Source: Ceratothoa steindachneri
Lineage: Eukaryota > Arthropoda > Malacostraca > Isopoda > Cymothoidae
Direction: 5' to 3'
DNA: 64,000 nt
NCBI GenBank assembly: GCA_963969495.1
Contig: OZ018319.1
Span: forward strand, 200,792,736-200,856,735
The notes below the pieces were generated by a model. It did not search any database. It was not told the DNA's origin and was given only the letters and a program-made list of their open reading frames with translations. Made by a program: the position numbers and the translations under genes. Within the stretch, counting starts at the first letter, position 1; the number at the start of each line of letters is the position of its first letter. Below, in pieces: positions 43,371-54,051 of the stretch.

Positions 43371-44302
43371 ATGCCTAGGGGCCCTGCATCGTATTTGCTT
43401 AACAAAGGCCTTCCCTTCAAAGTTCTTCTTTTAATGGACAATGCTGGTGGGCATCATTTTGATATTCATTGTGAAGGTCTCCAAATAGAATTTCTACCAC
43501 CTAATACAACGTTCCTAATTCAACCAATGGATCAAGGCGTCATAAGGGCATTCAAGGCCATCCATACAAGGAATTCTCTGCAATAACTGGTGATGTCAAT
43601 GGATAGAGATGAAAAAATTCGACTTGAAGGATTACTGGAGCGATTTTACCATCGTTAATTGCATTCAAATAATAAAACTAGCCGTAGAGGAAGTGAAACC
43701 CCAGACCATTAATACTTGTTGGAAGAAGCTGTGGCCTGAGGCTGCAAACGATCAACAGGGTTTATCTCCTGAAAAGATCAGAACTGCCGCAGTTACCACC
43801 TGTTAAATTGGCTAAGCTCCTTGGTGGCGGAGGTTAGGATGATGTAACAGAGGATGAGTTTGAAACCCTCATAGATGAACACTCTGCCCTATTAAACGAT
43901 GATGACTTGGTTGAATTAACCAGGGTAAATACGGAAGAATCTGACAAAGAAGAAGAAGAAGATGAGGAAGTTCAAGCTGAAGTTAAGCTTACGTTAGAGA
44001 GGCTAGCAGATCTTCAGAGAAGAATTAAAAGTGTTCAGGCAGATTTGGAATCATGGGAGCCTCACATGGTTTGTTCCATGAAGGCACAAAGTAGCCTCGA
44101 TCTTTCCATGGGCCCTTACTGGGACATGCTAAAGAACATGAAAAAGCAATGATCTCAATTGCCCATTACAGCGTTCGTCACCCCAAGTAAAAAGCCTGAA
44201 CCCCTAACCACACCCGAAACTAGGCCCTCCACCTCTGGAGAAACTTTTCCCCCCCCTCCTTCTCCTCCGGTGTTTACTGAGCAGGAGTCTGAGGATAATT
44301 AG
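43371..44302 (+). pseudogene. Tigger transposase with N-terminal deletion
   Basis: Starts MPRGPAS and passes immediately into LLNKGLPFKVLLLMDNAGGH, so the CENP-B-type DNA-binding domains and the first catalytic Asp are deleted. The second catalytic Asp (L-M-D-N-A) and the later block FLPPNTTFLIQPMDQGVI with its Asp are present. After a stop at 43,584, 43,609-43,806 continues with FDLKDYWSDFTIVNCIQIIK, and 43,907-44,152 with an acidic stretch. The C-terminal tail is Pro/Ser/Thr-rich and ends 44,302. Inactive. Confidence 0.85.
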
Positions 44303-44466
44303 AATCTCCTCAGCTTCCCTATGCAGTTATATCATCATCATTGTCATCGCCATCATTGAACTGCACAGGCAACATCATCTACAATCATCAGTCATCAATC
44401 ATCATTCTTTAATCAAAGCAAAACTATCTACAGGTGAGTAAACATTATACAATAAAATAATTTAAC

Positions 44467-44540
44467 AAAAAATTATAAACTATAGCAATAAAGTCGAAAG
44501 CAAGGAATGAAGAAATCGATTAATAGTTTATAATTTTTTG
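44467..44540. repeat. 16-bp AT-rich inverted repeat
   Basis: AAAAAATTATAAACTA at 44,467 and its inverse TAGTTTATAATTTTTT near 44,525, spacer about 42 bp. It could belong to the lost Tigger 3' region or an adjacent repeat. Confidence 0.55.
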
Positions 44541-44718
44541 TATTTCGATAGTCATTTAAGTCATATTTATTATGCATATTTAAAAACTCGTGGGATTATT
44601 ATTTAATTTAGTTATTTTTTTTAAGATATTACATCGATTTCTTATTAATAGATTTTCACTAATTTGATTTCTGTGTTTAGGTTTTCTTCTAAAAACAATT
44701 TTTGGTATTTAGAATTCG

Positions 44719-44751
44719 CTGATGATGGTCATCGTCAATGACCGAAACGTC
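44719..44751 (+). ncRNA. Candidate hammerhead-type ribozyme motif in a Penelope-like end
   Basis: CTGATGA (44,719-44,725) matches the hammerhead core CUGANGA. It is followed by a 5-bp stem GGTCA/TGACC with a 7-base loop, then GAAA (44,744-44,747) and CGTC, whose GTC is the usual cleavage triplet. The ACGT palindrome around it would allow the minimal stem III used by dimeric hammerheads. An extra T (44,726) lies between the core and stem II, which may weaken it. Flanking AATTCG and CGGAAAATT could form part of stem I. Hammerheads at Penelope-like ends are known; activity of this copy is inference. Confidence 0.5.
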
Positions 44752-44798
44752 CGGAAAATTAAATGTTCAAAACCATCGCATATGTCTTCATATTCCTG

Positions 44799-45030
<232 letters not shown>

Positions 45031-45189
45031 TGAGGTCAAATCGAGATTTTGTCCTAACACCGATAACATCTCTAAGCTTAGGAATTAAGTTCGTTAATCT
45101 GAATTATCCTTCCCTAAATTTCATCATGAGTTCTTTGCTACAATTTTTCAGCGATTTGATTAAATGTTAGTAGAAATTTAATTATAGGA

Positions 45190-45255
45190 CCATAATATTT
45201 ATTTGCGTGACTAGTTTCGGTATGAAGTTTGTCGTACAGACATTTGTGCATAAAT
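45190..45255 (-). other. Penelope-like 3' end fragment
   Basis: On the minus strand CTGTACGACAAACTTCATACC, then GAAACTAGTC and GCAAATAAA. Same GAAAC layout; core only partly kept. Confidence 0.35.
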
Positions 45256-46394
45256 ATTTGGGGCAAAACAATGTCACTAATCTGGGAGAGTGACTCTAAG
45301 GTCATTAATAATATTACTAAGAATTAAATTTTGGACAAAGGCGATACATTTAAATTGCACGTTCTAAAATTTAAAATTGCGTATTTCTCGAATTAAAGTG
45401 ATTTGACAATGTTTTATATACGGAACTCATTGCAAGAGTATATTAACTGGAACCAACTTCTGGAAGTGTAGCTTCTTCCAGTGAGGTGGGTTCATAGTCG
45501 GAGTGGAACCTTTTGTAAAGTTCCCAGTCAACCCTAGCGTAAGAGTTCCTCAATCTTGTGAAAACTTGAATGGGATTGGTTGAGATCGTTACCAGATTGA
45601 TGGTTGCTGGGAATGACTGGGATGGGTTCGATTGAGTAGTTATGGAGTAACACAGTACAATTATTAAGTAGGACACCATGTTTAGTGAGAACCTAATATG
45701 AACAGGAAGGTGGGAATTCTGACCAATTCTCACTGCTCTGCTCCGGTCCAAAAATATCTAAAGTGTTACGTCCGGATTTGCTTGTAGTGGTGTATTCCAA
45801 AGTTCTGCACTGTAGAATTCGATCCGTGCAAAAAGTACATTTCCATTATGGGAAAAAAGCTGGAATAAATTGAAAAACAACAGTGTCGTGGAATGACCAG
45901 ACTCTCTCTATATACATACGTAGGTACTTTTGGGGCTTTAGGCCGAAGTTGGTTGAAGACCGTTAGTGAATGGGAAATAGTTATGAGTCCAGTAGGGATG
46001 GTTTATTATTAACTTTGTGGTTCCTTTTTAAAACAAATATTTCAGAGGTCAAGTTGGCCAAAGATTAACAGATAGCTGGTACACGTTGGAATTACAAAAG
46101 AAAGATAATGACCAAAATATATCTTTACTAACAAAAAAATAATATTTAAGTATGCACTAATATTGGATTTAAATGGAATGGTCGCACAGGCAGAGTTAAA
46201 TGTCTACGCGAGATACAAGTGGGTTGATTAGGGAATTTAGAAAATCATATTCAGATCGGTGATTTAAAGGGGGATTTTAAACCGGGCCCCCCACACAAAG
46301 AATGGATCGATTGGGTAAACCAGATTCTTGATCAATCTGCAGGCGGCAACGGTTAAAATTTCTTACGTACTCATTGCAGAAAAGGGGCCAGTTG
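45256..46394. other. No gene recognised
   Basis: A 102-codon minus-strand frame (45,443-45,751) contains R-N-S-Y-A-R-V-D-W-E-L-Y, faintly like the endonuclease-RT linker of LINEs, but nothing around it supports that. Confidence 0.45.
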
Positions 46395-46650
46395 GGATAG
46401 GATGAATGCGAAGACGAGGAAGCAATCTTAGATGGCCTTCGGAGATGGGAATCCTCGTCAGATACTTGACTGCAAAGGGGGAATTCGGGTTACTTCTTGC
46501 TTCAGATGAGTTAGCACTAGTAGATGACCTTCGGAGATGAGAATCCTCCTCAGATACTTGACTGCGAAGGGGGAAGTTGGGTTAATTCTCGCTTCAGATG
46601 AGGAAGCACTAGTAGATGGCCTTCGGAGATGGGAATCATCGTCAGATATT
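46395..46650. repeat. 92-bp tandem repeat, about 2.7 units
   Basis: The word GATGGCCTTCGGAGATGGGAA starts at 46,431, 46,523 (as GATGACCTTC) and 46,615; the spacing is 92 in both intervals. Units also share CAGATACTTGACTGC and GCTTCAGATGAG. The period is not a multiple of three, so the repeat is not a protein repeat. Confidence 0.9.
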
Positions 46651-48218
46651 CGCCGATTGACTATGGCAGATTTCACGGATGTTGATTTAGCCTTCGTCCT
46701 CGAATCGAAATTGCCGCGGGGGAAGGAAGACGATAGTCCTTCAACTCGTTCGCCATAGTAGCTGGGAAGTCTATTAGTGCTGCTTACTCAACTGAGTCAA
46801 AGGATAATATAGACACCTGGTGAGGTGGCTTTTGGTGGCTTTGGTGGCCCTCCACACACACATGCGATTTTGGTAAAAAGTTAAGGGCTCCTTCGGGGGG
46901 AGGGATTGTGATAACGTTGGCTTGAAATATTCAACGGACTCCGATCTTATGACGGAAGGCAAGCATGTTGGCTGAAAGGTGGCCGTGGGTGACGATGAAA
47001 TCGTCCCTAAGCAAATACAGCTGGGGCGTGATAACACCGTAGGCTGCACACTATCCCTGGCTCAGTTATGCTTCCAAAGCTCCATGCGGCGATCTCAGGA
47101 CCACGTGGGTACAGAAGAGCACGTGGTTGCCCTTCGACCTCATTCTGCTACAAATAAGTAGTTGCGCCTAGGCCGTTATATATATATCATGTGCACATTA
47201 CTAATGGCCAAACTGATGTTTATATCCCAGAGGCAATATACGATTCATGAATTAGATTTGGGAACATGTATGCGAGACTTTGAATGATAGAAAGAGATGA
47301 ACTGTCGAATAGCTCGGTCGTGTGGTTGAAAGATAGAACGGCTTAGTTACAATGATCAAATTTCGATTTCACAAAATCTATGCTATGCTAGGTAACAAGA
47401 ACTATGTAAATTTACAGTAGAACTCCCTCCGTGGAAAAAAATATAAGGGAGTCAGTCTCTTCCTCTTAGTACCTAGTTTTACAAATGTTTAGCTACAGCT
47501 CAGGAAAGTTCATCATCCCTGGGGCCTCTTTACAACCAGGGCTTCTCTAAGTAGTGCAAAAAGGCTCAAGTCTTGGAACATGAACTTTCCAAGATCCACA
47601 AAGTCGACAATTCGTCAGGTAAAGTTCTAACCATAAACATACAGCGAAAAGCAGAAGCCTTCTGATTTTCTATTTTTTTAAATGTTTAGATTGAGAGTAT
47701 ACAAATATAGAATAAATAAATAGACTGAATGCAGCATTCATTGATCCATTCATTTTCACGTTGCACACAAATCGAGAATGGAAATTTGACACTACCTGCG
47801 AAAATTCAAACTCTTCGAAGAAGACCCTACGATTTACGAAATAAAAATGAGAATTCACACGAGTGGAGGCCTTAGAAAGCACTATCATTTGAAGATCTGG
47901 TCAATGATTGGGAAGAGAAAAACAACTAAAGTAGATTGATTGGGGATATCTCTTTCTGTCTTGCTTAATGGGATTAATGGAGGTAATATCCCCTATTTTT
48001 AGAGATTTAAAGAAGAATCTTTTTACTTATCCAAGTGTGCTCAACTTCAAACAAAGACCATGCAGCCCATAATCTTCCATAGACTAGATCAAACCTTGAT
48101 GGAGAAGAGTAAAGAAGGAATAAAACAATTTAAACTAAAATAACTATGGGTTAAAAGTAAAAAAGTTGAAAAAAAAAATCGAAAAAACAAGAACGCCGTA
48201 AAAATGACATTCTTTGAC
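46651..48218. other. No gene recognised
   Basis: Short overlapping frames on both strands (46,774-47,049 minus, 47,670-47,888 minus) without motif. Short TA run near 47,178. Confidence 0.5.
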
Positions 48219-48437
48219 TCAGAGTAGAGATTGAGAAAATGATAAGAACCCAATGGCTTCTATGGTTCTATATAAAAATTTCTCTTTAACATATGGAGAT
48301 GGATGAATTCTTTTCCACAAAAATTTATCTTTAACATATGGAGACAGATGAATTCTTTTCCACAAACTTGTTACAACTGTGATGCATGAGAAAATGAAAA
48401 TGAAGCTTAAAATATGTGCCAACAGTGGCGGAGCCAT
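48219..48437 (-). CDS. Small ORF with hydrophobic N-terminus and a 15-residue repeat (doubtful)
   Basis: Seventy-two codons. Residues 1-24 are hydrophobic and signal-peptide-like (LLAHILSFIFIFSCITVV). Then come two in-frame 15-residue units, LWKRIHLSPYVKDKF and LWKRIHPSPYVKEKF, each with a Lys-Arg pair. That layout superficially resembles a secreted peptide precursor. The 45-bp DNA repeat alone explains the protein repeat, and the start region GGCTCCGCCACTGTTGG resembles a word common at transposon ends, so this may be chance. No homologue recognised. Confidence 0.2.
   Translation of the reverse strand: MAPPLLAHILSFIFIFSCITVVTSLWKRIHLSPYVKDKFLWKRIHPSPYVKEKFLYRTIEAIGFLSFSQSLL
48274..48363. 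repeat. 45-bp tandem duplication
   Basis: AAAAATTTCTCTTTAACATA at 48,274 recurs at 48,319 with a few substitutions; each unit ends GAATTCTTTTCCAC. Confidence 0.9.
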
Positions 48438-48645
48438 CGGACTTTAGCCATAAAAGACTCCCTTCTAAAAGAAGCCATTCATAAGATTCATAGCCATTCA
48501 TAGTATTGCAAGAAAAAAAATAGAGAATAGACCCTACACGGTTAAACTTACTAACACAAACAAAATAGTCATCCTAACGATCGTAGTGGGCAAGGAAGCA
48601 AAGAATTGATAATCTTAATTATGTGAGAGCATTTGGCTAAACACT

Positions 48646-49176
48646 TTGCTCTCGAAAAAAAGGAATAAGAAGAATATCTGGTTCTCTCCCAAACCTCGAT
48701 CTGGTGATATATTCCAAATACAAATGATGGAAGACAAAGAACCAGAAAGATGCTCGCAGAAAAGAGAGGATGAGGCAAGGTCAGCTCTCACTAATAAAGG
48801 AGGACTGCTCGTTTCAGCACGAAATGGAAGGCGAAATTCCTCGAATTCCAAACATTACGCTACCTCACCGGAGTGTATACGATTCCCCATATCAACCGAT
48901 CCAACCTTCATCCCAAAAGGTTTCACTCTTGACGGCAACCAAATTGGATTAAAACTATTCGCCACACCAGCTACCGAATTCACAGCAATGGACGATCCCA
49001 TAAGGACGGTTGTCGCCGTCATTAACAGCAAAATGAAATGTAGCTACAACGCGGCTATGGTTGAGGCCAAGGGAGACTCTTGCAAATTCTACACGGTCAG
49101 CGTGGACATATTTATAAGGATCCAAAACGGAAGAAACAAATATTTGGACAATAATGAATGTAAAGTGAGAATATAA
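48646..49176 (+). CDS. Unassigned ORF of 176 codons
   Basis: Open from 48,646 to 49,176, the longest frame in the window not explained by a repeat or a known element protein. The N-terminal third is basic and polar (MLSKKRNKKNIWF...); the C-terminal half is mixed and could fold (TLDGNQIGLKLFATPATEFT, IRTVVAVINSKMKCSYNAAM, FYTVSVDIFIRIQNGR). No motif, signal peptide or membrane segment is evident. Overlapping frames on the minus strand (48,569-48,851) are shorter. It could be a gene, an exon, or a chance ORF in an unrecognised element. Confidence 0.25.
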   Translation: MLSKKRNKKNIWFSPKPRSGDIFQIQMMEDKEPERCSQKREDEARSALTNKGGLLVSARNGRRNSSNSKHYATSPECIRFPISTDPTFIPKGFTLDGNQIGLKLFATPATEFTAMDDPIRTVVAVINSKMKCSYNAAMVEAKGDSCKFYTVSVDIFIRIQNGRNKYLDNNECKVRI

Positions 49177-49289
49177 AATTGATAAAATTAACTAAAAATC
49201 ACCCTTTTAAAAGCTAAAAATGAAATAATTAAAGTGTCAGTAAATACCAAATCATAATTAGTAAAAACAATAACAAATCATTCAAATAA

Positions 49290-50480
49290 GTTGAATAGTT
49301 ACAGGGAGCCAGCAAGGACTACTTAGTCCACTCAAAGGCCAGTCCCATTCTATACTAATATGCTAGTAGTCCTCCTTTGGACATTGTCGCCACGATGCTC
49401 ACTCACGCGACATTTACTCCATAACAGGGCTCCGTATTTAAACAATATCATTATTCGTAAAATAACTATCAATTTTGTTTTTAAAACTATTTACACTACT
49501 AGCATTTAGTACCTCCGCGGCGAATGCCTTCCATTTATCGATGATTTTAAAGGTGAATCTTTTTTAGCTACGTTCGTTTGAAACCTCCGTCGTCCTTTCA
49601 CTTTAAAACCCTTGTTACGTGTAATACCGTGGTCGTACTTGAAAAAATGTAAATAATTTATTGAAAATTTTGAATATTTCGATAAGCTCACCTCACAATC
49701 GCCTAGTTTCGAGAGTCTGTAGTTTTAGTATATTTAATCTCTTGATATACGACTTATTTCTAATCGAGGGAATTAGTTTAGTTGCGCGTCATTGAATTCT
49801 TCCCATTTTATTGATGTTTACACGTGTATAAAGTGACCACAATTGTATCGCATACTCTAGGAATGGTCTTACTAAAATTTCATATAGAGGTATGATTATA
49901 TCTTGGTGTTTGTAGTAAAAACTTTTCGCAATAAACCCAACTTAAAATCCGTTAAACTTAAAATCCTTTGAAACTCGCACCCCTAAATCTTTTTCTTCGT
50001 CCACGGAGATAAGATTTTTACCACCCATTTCATAATTATAACTTGGGTTATTTCGACCTACGTGCAAAACTTTAAACTTGTCTAAATTGAATTTCATGTT
50101 CTATTTATTAGACCATTCGAAGATTTTATTTAGATCCCGGGGAATTAATTTGATATCGTTTTTATTTAAAATTTTACCCCAATTTTTGTGTCATCCACAA
50201 ATTTGGATAATCTACCAAGTAGGCCGTTGTCCATAGCGTTTGCATAAATAAGGAATAAAAATGGTCCCAACACAGACACCTGGGGCACGCCACTAGTTAC
50301 ATTTTTCCACTCCGAAAATTTACCTTAAAATTACTCTCTGCTTACGATTACTTACTTATCCACGACTCTATTCATTGTAGGAGGTCCCCCATAATCCCAT
50401 GAGCAAAATTTTTAGTTTGGAATCACCTATAAAGAACGGTGTTGAATGCCTTAGCGAAGTCTAAGTAATGTCCAAAGATC
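49290..50480 (-). pseudogene. CR1-like LINE, RT palm to 3' end
   Basis: On the minus strand from 50,480: LDFAKAFNTVL, then SGVPQVSVLGPFLFLIYANAM near 50,290, KFVDDTK near 50,210 (F-V-D-D in place of F-A-D-D), ISVDEEKDLGVRVSKD near 50,010, and from 49,691 YGHFFKYDHGITRNKGFKVK-type C-terminal sequence and SFTFKIIDKWNAFAAE-type sequence near 49,540. The 3' end is near 49,290. Multiple stops and frame shifts. Confidence 0.8.
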
Positions 50481-50999
50481 TATGAGGGTAAAGGTCACCA
50501 ATTTATAGGGGGGGTAATTATCTGCCTCCAAAGATGATTCCTCACGGATACTCTTATTTGGCTTGGCTTACCGAAGGTTTACGGGTAATCGAGGTAAAGA
50601 AAGAGCTCTGAGAAAGGACGTAGAAAAAATATACCTTATTCAAGTACTCGTCTATTAAAGGGGCAAACGGCACATCACGAAGTACTTTACGGGCGACAAG
50701 CAGGTTTTCTATTTAACGCTAACTATTTAAATTCTGGAATCACAAGACTTAGGCGAAATATAAGGGTCCCATAACGCTAATATGGGAAAGAATTAATCTG
50801 AATGTCTTAATAACTATTCTTACTAACTTGTCAAGATTCAAGATACAATATAGTATAAAGGTATAATGTGGAGAGAATGATAGGATAGATAGAAAACATT
50901 GTCTAAAGACTGTATGTGTTGATGGGATGATAATGAGTGTAGGATGAACGATGGGCGTGATGAGGTGAGGATTATGATTTGTACCAGGTTGCCTGGCTA
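50481..50999. other. No gene recognised
   Basis: Sequence between two minus-strand LINEs. No supported frame. Confidence 0.5.
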
Positions 51000-51581
51000 A
51001 CGTTTTCCTTTTTGTTTTGTTTTTTGCTTTTTGATGTGATTTTAAGTGAAATAGGTCTAAAAATTTAGCATTCGAACCTTTGTTTTCTTTTTGCTCTATC
51101 GAGCATCTTTAATATATATATTTATTTATTCAATTTTAATTAAATTTGAATTCAATTTTAAATTTTAAGTGTTCATTGGTAATTATTTTTCTCATCGTGT
51201 TTCTCATTTTGTTGGTATAGTCGGTAGTCTTATTCGGTTTCTCATATTGATTGTATGGTCGGTAGTCTTCTTCGGTAATCTTGTATTTTACCTATAGATC
51301 AGGTTGACGTTGTTTAAGGTTTTCTTCGGGCTGCTGTTAAAACGATATTTGTAGTGTATTTGCCGAATTTTGTTTTCCGGTGCTATTATTCGGTTAATTT
51401 CATTTTAGGAAATTATGTTTTTTATATTTTCCTACAGTCTTGTTGTTCGTTTTTTTAGGGTTATATTTAAGGGTTCTAATGCAGATCTTCGGTGGAGTTC
51501 CTCTGATGGTATACGATTCTGTCTTTTTGAGTTTGTGATGAATCTTGTGGCTTGATTTTGAATACGTTGGACCATTTTTAA

Positions 51582-54050
51582 TTATGAATTATTTACTGTA
51601 TTCATCGGTACTATTGGGTAAAGGAGCTTGGGACGAACTAGGGCCATGTATAATTTTCTTTGTTTTTTATTGCTTAGGTTTTTGAATCTGTACAGCGCCG
51701 GAATGGTTGTTTTCGTTTCGTTAATTTTCTGTGTTATGTGGCAGTTGTACCCTGTTGTTAATTTTAGACCGATGATGCGTCCTTCCGTGGAGTATGGATA
51801 TGCTTCTCCATCGACTCGTACTGCAGCTGTTTTCCATCTGTTTAGGGGTATTAATTTGAATTTACCTTGTTTGTTTTGATTGTTTCTTTTTTCGTAGTCA
51901 TTCATGTTTTTTATTTCCCTCGCTGTTCTTTGAGCTACGTTTCGGGGGTTCTTCCTTTCGCTGGTGATTATTTGTGTGATGTAATCCGCTAGTTGGATGT
52001 ACATCGCACATTTGTGGGTTCGTTGTGGAAGGTCTCTGATGTAAACAGTATGCAACGTCAGAGAGAGGCATCCTCCCGGGGAACCCCCGTTTGCAAGTCG
52101 ATATGGTCGCCTGTTTGGCCGTTTATTTGTAGTACGGCTTTTCTTTCATCCAGGTAGTTGCATAATGTTTTGCAAACATTTATTTGCAAGTTAATGCTGC
52201 AGATCTTGGCTTTTAGGCCAGGCAACCACACCTTGTCGAAGGCTTTAGCAACATCGCGGAGTACTATGTCTACTCTGTTGCCTCGCGCTGTTTCTGTGGC
52301 AATTTTCTTGGTTACAATCGCCAGCGCGGTATCCGTTCCTCGTTTGCTCCTGAACCCATGTTGTTGTGGTTTGTACAGGTTATTTTCCGTAAGGTGTTTA
52401 TTAACCTGTTGTTTAGGAGTTTTTCTAGGACCGTACTCAGAAATTCTAAGAGCAAGATCGGGCGGTAGCTTCCGTCTTGGTGTTTTGGTTTGCCTGTCTT
52501 CGGTAGGAAGATCATCTTTGCCTTTTTAAAGGTTTGGAGAAAGTATTCAATATTAGGGCAGGCATTGAAAATCTTCACTATCGATTCATGCACATTTTCA
52601 GGAACATATATTAGGTGTGCCTTTATTATGCCGCTTTAACTAAGTGGTTTTTGTTTGAAAGATTTTATGACTGTTTGGTATTCAACCATTGAAAAGGGCA
52701 TTCCCTTCCCCAAGGGGTGGTTTCTCTCTTCGTCGACGTATCTGTGTGGTGCAGTTCGCTCTTGTTGCGCCTCTAGGGTTTGTAGGATTTCCTCTTCATG
52801 CTTCATGTCGTATTCTTGGTTTTCCTCTGGTGATATTGAGAATATTTGTTTCGAGTGATTTTGGAAGTGCTCTTGGAGTTAGTCATTATTTTGCACTTCT
52901 CTGCCCTGTATTTTTAGTTCTATATTTTCTTTTTGTTGTAATCCTCGTAGTTTTCTGTAATCTCTCCAGAATTTCTTCGGATCTGCTTCGATATCCACTT
53001 TACTTATTATGTTATTCCAAACTTGATTTGAATTTTTTTTAATAAGAGTATCATCTGCCTTCTGATTATGATTAGCCTTCTGTATCTCTCCATATTAGTA
53101 ACCATTTCTGTAACTTCTTTTGTTAAGTTATTAAATTCTGCCATCTTTTCCTGTATTGCGTGGTTCCATCTGGAAGCAGGTAGGGTTCTATAATCCATTA
53201 TTGGGGTATGAATTCTGTCCGCTTTAATGATATTTTCGTTGATTAGTTTTAATTGTTTTTCTATTTCTTCTGTTCCTTGGTTGTTTAGGAATCCAGTTTC
53301 TAGTGTACTTAAGTATTTTTTTGTAACCATTCCAGTTTGTTCTGCTGATAGCTCTTCTTTGTAAAATTTTAATTTAGATGGATGAAGTTGAAATGGTCGT
53401 TATCATACTTAAATGGTCGGATAGGGTTTGCTGGGCCTGGTTGTCTGTGATGATTTAGGGTGAAATTTTGGTTCATAAGTACGATGTCAGGAGTTGTCGA
53501 GGCTTATGCTGTTAGGTAAGTTGGGAAGTATGGCCCTTCTCTGCTTAAAAGGTTCCTTTGTATCAATAATTGAAGAGCTTTTCCTGCTCCGTTTGGTTGG
53601 CTTGTGTAACTTGCCTCTCTGCATCTTGCATTGAGGTCTCCTGTTAATATGGTTGAGGTCTGTCGACGAAAGAGTTTGAGGAAATTTGGAGTTGGCAAAT
53701 ACGAGCGTCTTTGGGGTTGATATGCCCCAACTATGACCAGATATTCTGTGGTAATTTTTATTTTTATAGACAGATACGATTCTTTTAAGTCGCTTACCTC
53801 TGTAAAATGGATTCCGGTTTTGCCGCCAATTGCTACACCATCATATCTTGTTAGGGGTAGTTCGTTGTAATAAATTTATAGTTTGGAATTCTTATAGTGT
53901 CGATCTCTTTGTTTAGTCCATTTTCGGTTAGAATAATTATATCTGCATTTTCTTTTCTTATTATGTTTGGATATGATAATCTTTTTCCTTGCCATCCGTT
54001 TATATTGAGTGTAAATATTTTAATTCTTCATTGGTACGTATCCATGTTTA
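51582..54050 (-). pseudogene. LINE ORF2 (endonuclease and reverse transcriptase)
   Basis: The endonuclease runs from about 54,025 (FTLNINGWQGKRL, then ADIIILTENGL with the catalytic Glu) through VIVGAYQPQ to TGDLNARCREA at 53,640. Pre-RT sequence lies at 53,330-53,000 (LPASRWNHAIQEKMAEFNNL). RT motifs: FLPKTGKPKHQDGSYRPILL near 52,510 and LEKLLNNRLINTL near 52,420. The polymerase box near 51,960-51,990 reads Q-L-A-D-Y-I-T-Q where Q-Y-A-D-D-I-T-Q is expected, so Tyr and the second Asp are replaced. The C-terminal region reads RWKTAAVRVDGE and YMALVRPKLLYP. Stops and frame shifts throughout. Confidence 0.8.
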
Positions 54051-54051
54051 A

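Larger units (their letters stand above)
42069..44310 (+). mobile_element. Tigger/pogo-like transposon, internally deleted, hosting a mariner
   Basis: Left terminus CAGTCGACCCTCGGCTATTC at 42,069 is typical of Tigger/pogo elements and directly follows a TA array. The transposase lies at 43,371-44,302. The matching right terminus (inverse of CAGTCGACCC) was not found by 44,700, so the right end is lost or diverged and the end given is that of the coding region. Confidence 0.75.

Noticed and set aside
45443..45751. 102-codon minus-strand ORF with RNSYARVDWELYKRF
   Set aside because: Weak similarity to LINE endonuclease-RT linkers, but no endonuclease or RT motif lies on either side.
48569..48851. 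Two minus-strand ORFs overlapping the 176-codon ORF
   Set aside because: Shorter, overlapping each other in different frames, and without motif.
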